Assembly (NCBI RefSeq): GCF_003952425.1
Contig: NZ_CP034449.1
Coordinates: 1,364,001 to 1,428,000, forward strand
DNA length: 64,000 bases
DNA from: Mesorhizobium sp. M2A.F.Ca.ET.046.03.2.1
Lineage (GTDB): Bacteria; Pseudomonadota; Alphaproteobacteria; Rhizobiales; Rhizobiaceae
Reading direction: 5' to 3'
The position numbers and the translations under genes are program-made. Below are positions 7,767 to 16,007 of this stretch, one piece after another. How positions within the stretch are numbered: position 1 is the first letter of the stretch; each line of letters begins with the position of its first letter. The notes under the pieces were generated by a model. That model did not search any database, was not told where the DNA came from, and saw only the letters and a list, made by a program, of their open reading frames with translations.

Positions 7767-9764
7767 TCAAGATTCGGATGGCGCAAAGGCCTTCGGATTG
7801 TCGGATTTCGCGTAGAACCCCAGTACGGGCCCGATATCAAAGATCGTCCCTGGCGGAAGGCGCCGGACGGACGCAGGCCATTTTTCGGTTGAGACGCCGA
7901 TGCCTCTCGCAAGCATGCTGGCAAATCGGGGCATCAGCGGTGCGAGTGTCTGCGCCAGGATCGCAGCGGCTGTAGCCTGAAGCGCGAGCGAGGTCCGGGT
8001 GCGGGCGGGATAGAGACGTCGCGCCGCTTCGTAGTCTTGCGCCTGACGGTAGATCAGGCAATCGCGCACGAAATCGCAGGCCTGCGCGGCCGCGCGCCGG
8101 ACCGAGAAGCCATCATCCGAATAGGCGCGTTCCATCGCCGCGCGATGGATCTCTATCCGAGCAAAGAAAGCGCGATCGGCGGGACCCCAGTCGCCTGCGT
8201 CGGGCACGCAGCCGCCAAAATCCTGCTTGATTTGCCGGTGAAGCGCATCAAGCCATTTCAGCCAAGTTCCTTTGAACACCTCGTTCTCGGTGCGGCGTAA
8301 CGCGTTTAGCGTAAAGTTCGTCCGCTCACCTTCCGGGCGTGTCAGGCCCAAATGAAGACGCACGGCGTCGACTGTCTTTAAGCCCAAAACCTCCTTGCCC
8401 CAGACCGCATGGGCGCGGCTGGTCGAGAACTTCTGGCCGTCGAGCAGATAGAACTCGTTCACGTGATACCGGATACGCGGCGTCCAGTGGGAGAACACCT
8501 CAGCGTAAAGCGCGGGGTAAAGTAGCGCGTGGTAGAAGGAATTGTCGAAGCCGAAGAAATGGACAATCTGCCAGTCATTGCTGGGCATCGCCGCATTCCA
8601 GTCGCGCCCCAGCAAGCCAGCTAGCGCCTGGATGTTGTAAAGGAATCCGAAAGCCATCTCCGGCCAAACCCAGATCCGCTGCCCCGGAAGCCCTTCGGCC
8701 GGCAGGCCCCAGTCCGAGGGGTGGGTGATGGGCACGGAAAAGTCGCCGCGTTGGCGTACACGCGCGAAGAGGTCCAAAATCCGAGCGGGAGCGCCCGACG
8801 CCCTTAAATGCCGGTCGATGTCGTCGTAGCATCGATCCAGCGCAAGTTCGGGACGGCGCACGGAGCCGACCACCGGCGCCTCGGCCGAGTGCCGCGCCCG
8901 GACTGCACCTAGGTCGTGGCATAAGTTCGGCGCGCCGCATTTCTCGCAGATGTTGCCACTAGTGGAGCTGCCGCAATCGGGGCAGAGGCCGCTTACATCC
9001 GGTTCGTAAAGGTAATCGCCTGTCACTGCATCAAATAGCGCACGGCTCTGGCGCAGATCTACCGCCGGGCTGCTCAGAAGAGTGCGGAAACATGTGGCTT
9101 GAAACTCGGCGTAAGCGTCATCCCCCAACGTGGACAGGAAGCTGTGGACCTCACAGTCGAGAAGCGCGAGCGTGGCTATGATCTCGTCGGCGTAGTGGCG
9201 CGCCACCTTTGCGGGCGTCGATTGATCATCGGCACGCGTGGCGACATAGCTCTGGTGATCGTCGCTCCCAGTCAGGTGGTAGGCTTCGGCCCCATTCATG
9301 CGCAGGAAACGCGTGTAGACGTCGGCGCCAAAATACGGGCCTGAAAGATGCCCCAGATGCAGATCGCCATTGGGCGTCGGCGGCGTGGAGAAGACGAAGA
9401 TCGGCGTGCGGGGAGCCGCGACCTGTGCAGCAGCTTCGAGGGCGGCCTTGCCGTCGCGCCAGTAGACATCGACGAAATCTAGGTCTTCGTCCCCATCATT
9501 GCACAGCACATGCGCTTCAAAGGGGTGGAACAGAACGACGTCGCCGGCTTTGACTGGGATTTGCCGAAGGTCGGTCCGGACCTTGCCCACCCCGGACAGG
9601 ACTACGAAGGCCTCGATTTCGTCGTGCCGATGAGGCTCGGATGTGACCCCCGGTGCCACCTTGCCGAATGAAAACCCGGTGCCCGCGCTTCCCGTTCCAA
9701 GCGTGGCCATGTCGATACCGAACGCACGCGACAGCTCCGTTCGAGAAAACCTGTATTTGCGCAT
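7767..9764 (-). CDS. Cupin/methionyl-tRNA-synthetase-like fusion, putative hydrazine synthetase
   Basis: The 665-residue protein joins a cupin domain (residues 1-105) to a class I aminoacyl-tRNA-synthetase-like domain (about 120-660). The cupin has metal-ligand motif residues His45, His47 and Glu51 plus His85. The synthetase part has HLGH at 136-139 (HIGH), a four-cysteine zinc knuckle (CPDC at 261-264, CEKC at 273-276) and KFSTS at 445-449 (KMSKS). This architecture is that of Spb40 from s56-p1 biosynthesis. There the MetRS-like domain activates glycine and esterifies it to N6-hydroxylysine, and the cupin drives rearrangement to an N-N bond. A lysine/ornithine N-hydroxylase lies upstream on the same strand, as in those clusters. 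The ATG at 9764 begins the recognisable cupin; the frame stays open to 10016, so a longer product is possible. Substrates are inferred. Confidence 0.85.
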   Translation of the reverse strand: MRKYRFSRTELSRAFGIDMATLGTGSAGTGFSFGKVAPGVTSEPHRHDEIEAFVVLSGVGKVRTDLRQIPVKAGDVVLFHPFEAHVLCNDGDEDLDFVDVYWRDGKAALEAAAQVAAPRTPIFVFSTPPTPNGDLHLGHLSGPYFGADVYTRFLRMNGAEAYHLTGSDDHQSYVATRADDQSTPAKVARHYADEIIATLALLDCEVHSFLSTLGDDAYAEFQATCFRTLLSSPAVDLRQSRALFDAVTGDYLYEPDVSGLCPDCGSSTSGNICEKCGAPNLCHDLGAVRARHSAEAPVVGSVRRPELALDRCYDDIDRHLRASGAPARILDLFARVRQRGDFSVPITHPSDWGLPAEGLPGQRIWVWPEMAFGFLYNIQALAGLLGRDWNAAMPSNDWQIVHFFGFDNSFYHALLYPALYAEVFSHWTPRIRYHVNEFYLLDGQKFSTSRAHAVWGKEVLGLKTVDAVRLHLGLTRPEGERTNFTLNALRRTENEVFKGTWLKWLDALHRQIKQDFGGCVPDAGDWGPADRAFFARIEIHRAAMERAYSDDGFSVRRAAAQACDFVRDCLIYRQAQDYEAARRLYPARTRTSLALQATAAAILAQTLAPLMPRFASMLARGIGVSTEKWPASVRRLPPGTIFDIGPVLGFYAKSDNPKAFAPSES

Positions 9765-10077
9765 GACGAAGCTCAGCCGTTGAAACAGTGGTATCTTCGG
9801 CTGCGAACGCGACAGCCTCTGCTGCAAGTTGCGAAGAGAGGCGGCAGCCCGGTACCGGTTGGCGGCCCCCGCGAGAACAATCCGGCTCCAGCCCACAGGC
9901 GGGCGAAGACTGCGCGCCAGTAGGAATTTGCCGTCAGCGAAGATCGCCCGGTGACTACCTCCATACGACGTGCCGAAGCGTCGTAACGCGACTGCGGCGA
10001 TGCTCCAGTAGCCCACAAATCAGAACGCCATGCTGCCCGCATTTTTAGCGTCGACCAGTTTCATATGCATGCCTCGC
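9765..10077. other. Gap between the PhyH gene and the cupin-MetRS gene
   Basis: The cupin-MetRS frame is open back to an ATG at 10016, but those 84 codons are Arg/Ala/Ser-rich and match nothing I know. It is either a long leader or a decayed gene end. Confidence 0.35.
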
Positions 10078-10856
10078 TCAGTCGCGATAGAAAATGCCGT
10101 TTGGCGGCTTGAGATTGTCTAGATCAGCCACTTTGCCCTCGGGCGGATTAAGAGCGCGCTTAAGCACGTTGTATTCAGCGCGGGTCGGTCCACCGGTCGA
10201 AGCACGCTGGAACACCAAGTAGAGCGTTCGCCGCGATCGATTGCTTTTATTCGGCTGCGAGTAATGCGGTGCGTAATCGTCGAAGATGAAGATGTCCCCA
10301 GCCTTCCATTCTATGGGTTCCCAGGAGAGTTTCTCGGCGACCTCAGGATCAATCACCCCGTCGGCATCCATGGAAAATACTCCCCTGTTGTGGTTCCCGG
10401 GCTAAAGAAAAGGCCGCCATTGTCCGGGTCGGAGTCGTCAATGCCTATGGCGACGACCGCATGGACCATCCGGTCGGGGAGCCTGTGTGGAATGTGATAA
10501 ATGTCCTGATGCGGGCGATAGCCGCCGCTGTCGGGGTAGTGGAAAATCAGCAACTCCTTGAGCCGGCGCGAGCCTTCGTCAAGCAGCTCCTCGACCGCAG
10601 CGTTAATGCGCTGATCGGCGAGGAGCAGATCACGCAATGGATCATGGAAGTCGAGAAAATTCTCGGCCTTAGATGTGATCTTTCGATTATCCGTCGTCTT
10701 CTCGAACCACAGCATCCATTTGTCATCGCTGACGTCCCAGCCTGAAATATTATCAACAAAGCTGGAGATACGCTCCACAGCCGCGGGATCGAAGAAGCTT
10801 TCGATCCTGACATATCCGTCTTTCTCCCACTTTTCTCTTTGTGCATCAGTCAACAT
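10078..10856 (-). pseudogene. Phytanoyl-CoA-dioxygenase (PhyH)-family oxygenase, frameshifted
   Basis: Two frames overlap at about 10353-10371. The N-terminal part (from the ATG at 10856) carries a PHQDIYHIPHR segment, whose His-x-Asp fits the first two ligands of the Fe(II)/2-oxoglutarate facial triad. The C-terminal part carries DIFIFDDYAPHYS, whose His fits the distal ligand, followed by an RRTLYLVF segment with a candidate 2-oxoglutarate-binding arginine. The parts join by a one-base change in the stretch coding GEYF then DADGVIDPEV. Together they give about 258 residues, a normal length for small PhyH oxygenases. It lies between the N-hydroxylase and the cupin-MetRS gene and could hydroxylate an amino acid or the hydrazine product (inference). 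Whether it is truly broken needs the reads. Confidence 0.7.
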
Positions 10857-11048
10857 GCGAAAAGCCTCCTGTTGGAAAGACTGGTTGGTCGAAAATTTCG
10901 GTTAGCGCAATCGGGCGCTGGTCAGGTTGTGGGTCACGGAATCAGTACTCCACGGCATATGGGCGACGCTAAGGGGGTCGCGCTCGCCGGCCTTCGCCGC
11001 AGTGAAGGCGTTCCTTGGATGCCACCGCCAACTTCCTCAGTCGCCCGG

Positions 11049-12353
11049 TCATATCCCGCTGCCCATTTCTTCTGCGACGGTGTCGGACCAGCACTCGACT
11101 GAGGTAGGGCGAATGAAGCCGGGATGCTCAGGGTTGGCACGCGGCGCGCGCCCCAGAAGGCTGTCGAGGATGCGACGCGCTCGCCAGGCCAGCAGGCTTA
11201 GATTCGGGTCAGCCAGCCCACGCTGTCCTAGGCTCGCATTCTGTACGAAGATGCGGCTGTCACGCGGTCCGTCCCAGCACACTGAAAAATCTTCGCGAAT
11301 AGCCAATTCGTTGTCGATCTTTTCAAGCCGGTTCGCGATCGGTTCCAAGAAGCCTGGCACCGCGTTCTCGTAACCGGTGGCCAGGATGACGATGTCGGCC
11401 GTGACTTCTTCAACCTCCTCCATGCCATGCTGCAGGGTGAGTCTGTGGCCCTTGCCGGCGTTGATGCAGTGCGAGACAGTGCAGCCCGGCCGCAGTGTGA
11501 TTTCGCATCGGTTTGGCTCTAGAAATGCGTGGCGATATAGCGCCTGGTAGATCGCGCGCAACGTGCTTTCCGAAACGCCGTCCGAAGCAAGCACGAAGCG
11601 CCGCAAGAACAGCTTGCGCTGCGACTCGCTCATTGCCGCGAAACGATCCGAAAAGCAGGGCATGAACAACTCGTTTGTGAACGGGCTGTTGTCGATAGGA
11701 AGGTAGTTTTCCCGCTGTGATACCCAGGTTATCGAGACAGGCCGCCGTCCTTTTGGCAGGCCAACAAGGTGCAACAGCACCTCGGCTCCGGACTGTCCGC
11801 CGCCGACCACGCAGACATGGCTATTGTGCACCTCAGGATGAATGTGCAGCAATTGAGATGAGTGAAAAAGGTTGCGGCCAGCCCAGCCTTGAAACTGAGG
11901 CGGAATATGCGCCTGCTTGCCAATACCAACCACCAGGTTTCTGGCGCCGAGAACCGCCTTGTCGGTGCGCACCCGAAACTCACCGTCAAAGCGGATTTCG
12001 CGCACCGTCTCGCCGCCGCGGACAAGCGGGTTCCTGTGGAAGGCCCAGTTCAGGTATTGCTCGAACTCAGCTCTGAGCACCGCTTCGAACTGTGCATTCA
12101 GGAAGTGGTACAGACGCCCGTTCTCATGCAGGTAGTTCACGAAAGTGTAGGCTGATCGCGGGTTCACCAGCGTGACCAAATCCTTGAAGTGGCTGACCTG
12201 GAGCTCCGAGCAATCGAATGCGCTGCCTGGGTGCCAGCGGAAGTCGACTTGCCGATCCAGGAACAGTGCCCGTTGCCCAATTTGCTCGTGCATCTGGCAC
12301 GCCAGGCTCAAATTCGACGGCCCAGCTCCCACTCCAATGCAAGAGAGCTCCAC
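11049..12353 (-). CDS. Lysine/ornithine N-hydroxylase (SidA/IucD/PvdA family)
   Basis: The 434-residue flavoprotein has the FAD motif IGVGAGPSNLSLA near its N-terminus, the family RWHPGSAF and LVNPRSAYTFVNYL segments, the NADPH motif VVGGGQSGAEV (about 180-190) and the C-terminal ATGYENAVP motif. Such enzymes hydroxylate the side-chain amine of L-lysine or L-ornithine with NADPH and O2. Next to a cupin-MetRS gene, N6-hydroxylysine for hydrazine formation is the likeliest product; a siderophore role is the alternative, but no siderophore synthetase is visible. The GTG at 12353 follows AAGGAGCAAGACAA; the frame is open upstream to 12650, without family resemblance. A NifA site and sigma-54 promoter lie 430-510 bases upstream. 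The first 50 codons recur, degenerate, at 14755-14915. Confidence 0.88.
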   Translation of the reverse strand: MELSCIGVGAGPSNLSLACQMHEQIGQRALFLDRQVDFRWHPGSAFDCSELQVSHFKDLVTLVNPRSAYTFVNYLHENGRLYHFLNAQFEAVLRAEFEQYLNWAFHRNPLVRGGETVREIRFDGEFRVRTDKAVLGARNLVVGIGKQAHIPPQFQGWAGRNLFHSSQLLHIHPEVHNSHVCVVGGGQSGAEVLLHLVGLPKGRRPVSITWVSQRENYLPIDNSPFTNELFMPCFSDRFAAMSESQRKLFLRRFVLASDGVSESTLRAIYQALYRHAFLEPNRCEITLRPGCTVSHCINAGKGHRLTLQHGMEEVEEVTADIVILATGYENAVPGFLEPIANRLEKIDNELAIREDFSVCWDGPRDSRIFVQNASLGQRGLADPNLSLLAWRARRILDSLLGRAPRANPEHPGFIRPTSVECWSDTVAEEMGSGI

Positions 12354-12787
12354 TTGTCTTGCTCCTTTAGGTGCTTCCCAATTGAGTGATACTCGCGAGG
12401 AAAATCGGCTCGGGCCATCGGCTTCAGAGTCTCCACGCGGACCATCTCGACTTCGGTGCCGCTGGATTTGCTGAATTTTGTCCCCGCTTTCGTTTCGTCG
12501 TGTATGAGGGCCCATGGATCCGGGCCAAGTGATGCGATCGACCCTCCTGTCCACGACTCGTGGGCGTGGACACAATCGACATATCTCCGCCCGCTTCGAT
12601 GATCGCGTCTCGGTCAGCGAAATGCTCTCGAGTCTTGTTCCTTGTTTCAATCGGCAAAGTCGCCCGCCTCCACAATGCTACGCCGACCTTCGACCGACTT
12701 GGGGATCGGCGAGGGCCTGGTCTCGAATGCGGCGACATTGAGCCTGGCATAGGAGGGCATCCGCTGATGTTTTTCGGAAGATCCCCC
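12354..12787. other. Long leader between the sigma-54 promoter and the hydroxylase start
   Basis: About 430 bases separate the -24/-12 element from the GTG start. Frames are open on both strands, but none gives a recognisable product. A regulatory leader or a lost small gene are both possible; I see no riboswitch-like conserved element. Confidence 0.4.
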
Positions 12788-12862
12788 GCATCAAACGTGC
12801 CAGAAGGAAACTTTCATGGAAGCAACGGTTAGGGGGTTTGTGATTCTGTCGGGTATCCGACA
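12788..12862 (-). promoter_or_regulatory. NifA site and sigma-54 promoter of the hydroxylase operon
   Basis: The NifA upstream activator TGTCGGGTATCCGACA (12847-12862) matches TGT-N10-ACA and is nearly a perfect palindrome. Forty-five bases downstream in the minus direction is TGGCACGTTTGATGC (12788-12802), with GG and GC ten bases apart. The pair points towards the hydroxylase, PhyH and cupin-MetRS genes. Confidence 0.7.
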
Positions 12863-13037
12863 ATGAGGGGGAAACCTTGCGCCGATGGCCAATTTGCCGC
12901 GTCGCCGTCCTTACGTCGCCACGTTCGAGATTCAGCACCGGCCGCTCGGCGCTTTTACGCAAGCATGGTGCGTTCCCATTTCGCAGCATAATGCTGCAGG
13001 GCAGAGGGGGTGCTGTCCCGCCAGTGTTAGATCACAT

Positions 13038-14196
13038 TCAATTCCCTGAACGCCCGCCCTCCGCGACGCGCTCATATCCGAACGCCGTGCAATCGATCGT
13101 GCGATAGCCGCCATGCACGATGAGCTCCGCCAGCGCCTTGCCGACCGCCGGCGCCTGCTGCAGGCCGTGGCCGGAAAAGCCATTGGCGAAGAGGAAGTTG
13201 TCGACCTCCGGATGCGGCCCGACCACCGCGTTCTGGTCGAGCGTGTTGTAGTCGTAATGGCCGGCCCACGCGCGCGTCGGCTTAATGGCTTCGAAGGCGG
13301 GAATGCGGGTCGCCAGCGCCGGCCAGATCATCTCTTCGAACAGCGGCCAGTCGGGCTCGAAATCGTTAGGGTCGGCGGGGCCGTCGCCCTTTTCAGGTTC
13401 GGCGCCGCCGGTAATGTAGACTGAGCCTTCCGGTCTGACGTAGATGCCGGTCGGATCGACCAGCATCGGCATGTCTTCATATTTCTCGCGCGCCTCGAAG
13501 AGAAAGACATTGCGCTTGCGCGGTTCCACTGGCAGCGCCAGTCCGGCCATTGCTGAAACTTTGCCGGCATTCGGCCCAGCGGCGTTGACGACTATACCCG
13601 CGTCGAGCCGCTCGCCATTGTCGAGGCTTACTCCGGTAACACTGTCGCCTTGCCGTTCGAGGCCGGTCACATCGGCCGTGATGAAATCGATCTTCTTCTC
13701 CCGCAGGGCCCTGCGAAACAGCATCAGCATAGCATGCGCGTCGAACCAGCCCTCGCCGCTGCGGCCATAGGCGCCGGCAGTGATGCCCTCGGCCGACAGC
13801 CATGGAAAGCGGCGGACGAGCGCCTCCGCATCCGCAAGGACGATGTCGGCGCCCGCGGCCATCTGGGTTTGGTGGTTGGCCTTGAGAATCGGCAATCCGT
13901 CGTCGCCGGCAAGGATCAAATAGCCGCCTTCGCGAAAGCCGATATCGGCGTCGGCGCCAAAAGTTTCCCTCAGCCGCCGGAACAGTTTCAGCGTGAACTG
14001 CGACAGGCGGATGTTTTCGAGAATCGAAAACTGCTGGCGGATCGAAGCGCAGGACAAGTCGTTGCCGCATGGGCAAATTGCGGGTCGCGCTCGACCAGCG
14101 CGATCGAGCCGGAAAACCCTTCCTCGCGCAGATAGTAAGCGATCGAGGAGCCGACGATGGCTCCGCCGATGATGACGATGTCATGTCGTAGAGCAT
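13038..14196 (-). pseudogene. FAD-dependent glycine/D-amino-acid-oxidase-type enzyme, disrupted
   Basis: The protein is spread over three frames. The ATG at 14196 (GGAGAAGCG upstream) gives MLYD, after which a tandem ATGTC duplication (14178-14187) shifts the frame; the next frame reads [18 protein letters not shown], the FAD-binding fold. A second one-base shift near 14055 leads into the long frame [14 protein letters not shown] onwards, which ends with ANGFSGHGLQQAPAVGKALA. The DAO family oxidises secondary or primary amines of amino acids. In hydrazine pathways such as triacsin, as I recall, an enzyme of this type cleaves the lysine-glycine hydrazine to hydrazinoacetic acid, which would explain its position next to the hydroxylase. 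If the indels are real the enzyme is inactive. Confidence 0.75.
14178..14187. repeat. Tandem 5-base duplication at the flavoenzyme start
   Basis: ATGTC occurs twice in direct succession. Removing one copy restores the expected reading MLYDIVIIGG on the minus strand, so this looks like a slippage mutation in the fifth codon. Confidence 0.6.
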
Positions 14197-14216
14197 TTTT
14201 TCGCTTCTCCAGTTCT

Positions 14217-14260
14217 AGAGCATGATCCGGAAAGCCGGTTTTCGGAAAAGTTCGTGCTCC
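14217..14260. repeat. REP/RIME-like palindromic intergenic element
   Basis: The segment GAGCATGATCCGGAAAGCCG followed by GTTTTCGGAAAAGTTCGTGC resembles the short imperfect palindromes scattered between genes in Mesorhizobium and relatives, which I recall as GCATGATCC-type elements. It lies just upstream of the flavoenzyme start. Its host-group specificity supports a Mesorhizobium-like origin. Confidence 0.5.
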
Positions 14261-14264
14261 ATTC

Positions 14265-14750
14265 AAACAACCGGCAGGATGATCTCGAAGTGGGTAGCGC
14301 GCTCAGCCAGGCGGATCATGTCATCATGCGCTCTCAGGAGGGCCAGCACGATGCCGAGGCAGGCATGCCGGTGCCGCCGAAATCGCGTCGTGTAGGGAAG
14401 ATGGCTCGGAAAATGCCGGTCCGGTTGCTGGCGAAATGCCCCGCCCCCCTCGCTCTCTCAATGGCCTGCCGTCCCCATCGCCGCTGTGATTGAAACCAGC
14501 GTGGCGCCATGCCTCGCGGAATTGTCGATGAGATTGGCGAGCACGATCGCCGCGTTCTTGGCCGACAGGCTGGTCTCTCCGGCTGGCCTCGGAAGTGCCG
14601 GCCGTCCTGGACCGGCAGCGGTGCCAGCCCGGCACCAATCGACGTGCTTTCGCCACTGGCGCGAGATTTTCGGCGCGCCAGGTCGAGCAGGCGGCGCACA
14701 GCACATTAAGCCGCCCCGCGTCGGTGACGATATTGTTCGAAAACGGCCGC
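14265..14750 (-). pseudogene. Sensor histidine kinase C-terminal remnant
   Basis: Pieces in three frames follow the HATPase order: VLANLIDNSARHGATLVSIT (N box), a GRGISP-like G1 box, FPTRRDFGGTGM (F/G2 region) and GLGIVLALLRAHDDMI ending in [10 protein letters not shown] at about 14268. Several frameshifts and the absence of the H box and sensor part show it is dead. On its upstream side it abuts the hydroxylase fragment. Confidence 0.7.
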
Positions 14751-14754
14751 CAGC

Positions 14755-14915
14755 TGGCCTCATCCATTGCGCTGCCTGGGTGCCAGCGTATCGACCTGCC
14801 AATCCAGGAACAGTCCCCTTGCGCAATCTCTTCGAGTATCTTCCACAGCAAGGCTCAATTGGGTGTGCCAGCGCCGAGACCAACGCAAAAGAACGCCACT
14901 TATCTTGCTCCTCTA
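14755..14915 (-). pseudogene. Degenerate duplicate of the N-hydroxylase 5' end
   Basis: The stretch from the GTG at 14899 (GGAGCAAGATAA upstream) to about 14755 parallels the first 50 codons of the gene at 12353: the ribosome-binding site, GTG start, CIGVGAGPSNLSL region (here CVGLGAGTPN, then a stop), a conserved central stretch and the HPGSAFD codons (here HPGSAMD). Resemblance ends at 14755, where unrelated DNA and the histidine-kinase remnant begin. An ancient partial duplication is the simplest reading. Confidence 0.75.
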
Positions 14916-15023
14916 GGGAGTGTTTTCAACTCAGCGGGATGGTCGCAGCGATCCGCATTGGGCATTGCGAATGTCACAGGCACAGCGAAGCCCCGAACAG
15001 CATCGGCACGGCTTCGGAAACCG

Positions 15024-15908
15024 TCATCGAGCCAAAAACAGCGGCAATGTCGGCTTATCAAAGATCCATCTGGTCACACCGCCAAAGAGCCGCTCACGCA
15101 GCCCACGGCTGCCATAGGCGCCCATGACTATCATGTCGGCAGAAATGTCGGTTGCGTGCTGTGCAAGCACCGTGGCCGCCGATTTGCCGGCGCTTGGCAG
15201 TAGGTCAACCGACACCCGAGCACCGTGCCGAGTGAGATAGCCAGCGATGTCGGCTCCGGGCTCCGCCCCGTTCCCGTTGTAGTTGGCCTTCGGATCGACC
15301 AGGGCGACACGAACTTCCTCAGCAACGCATAGCAGCCCCAGCGCTTCGCGAACCGCACGGGACGCCTCGACTCGCGAATCCCAACCGACCAGGACGCGCC
15401 GTGGCCACAGCGTCGCCTTGGCCCCGTTCGGCACAACGAGCATCGGCTTTCCCGTGTCGAACAAACAGCCGTTGACCACAGGAGGTCCGAGATTCTCGTC
15501 GTTGAGGAGCCCCGGTCCGGTGATCGTGAGGTCGGCGCAGATCGCCCGCTGTCGTACCACTTCACCGAGGCTCGCCGGGTCGTAATAGTCGGTGTCAACG
15601 TCGTAGGCGAGCGACATAGATTCCAGCAGTTTCTTGATATCTCTGGAGCGATTTTCCAGCCTGACCGCGTCCTGTGCAAATCGATCGATTTGCCGCAACC
15701 GTTTGTTCAATATGGCAATTGCCCGTCCACGTCCTACCGGCCACTCGAGGACACCCTCTCCGATCCGATGCCACATAAGGAGCGTCGGAGCGGGTATAAC
15801 GAGTACGGAAAGGTGAGCGCCGATTTCCGCACACAAGCCGGCAGCAGTTCTGACGTCCTGATCGGAATGGTCAGCGCCGGTCAGACAGAGTACGGTTCTG
15901 TAGGCCAT
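15024..15908 (-). CDS. Universal stress protein with two Usp domains
   Basis: The 294-residue protein has two UspA-like halves (about 1-145 and 150-294). The second half ends with MGAYGSRGLRERLFGGVTRW, the ATP-binding glycine motif of the family. The ATG at 15908 follows GAAGAAGGAAA. Tandem Usp proteins respond to low oxygen or nutrient stress in many bacteria, and their genes often lie near nif or fix genes. It is downstream of the response-regulator gene on the same strand, with about 100 bases between, and could share its transcript. Confidence 0.85.
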   Translation of the reverse strand: MAYRTVLCLTGADHSDQDVRTAAGLCAEIGAHLSVLVIPAPTLLMWHRIGEGVLEWPVGRGRAIAILNKRLRQIDRFAQDAVRLENRSRDIKKLLESMSLAYDVDTDYYDPASLGEVVRQRAICADLTITGPGLLNDENLGPPVVNGCLFDTGKPMLVVPNGAKATLWPRRVLVGWDSRVEASRAVREALGLLCVAEEVRVALVDPKANYNGNGAEPGADIAGYLTRHGARVSVDLLPSAGKSAATVLAQHATDISADMIVMGAYGSRGLRERLFGGVTRWIFDKPTLPLFLAR

Positions 15909-16007
15909 TTTCCTTCTTCTTCCTGAGTATTCGTTGAGGGCGTTTCAGGCCGCAAGACCGGCTCACAGCGTGAGGAAAAGGGAGTGGCACCACACCGGAC
16001 ACTTGAT

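Noticed and set aside
7767..9764. Housekeeping methionyl-tRNA synthetase
   Set aside because: An N-terminal cupin, the altered KMSKS loop and a neighbouring N-hydroxylase do not fit a translation enzyme.
11049..12650. Longer hydroxylase starting at 12650
   Set aside because: The extra 99 residues do not resemble the family, while GTG at 12353 has a good ribosome-binding site and lies directly before the FAD motif.
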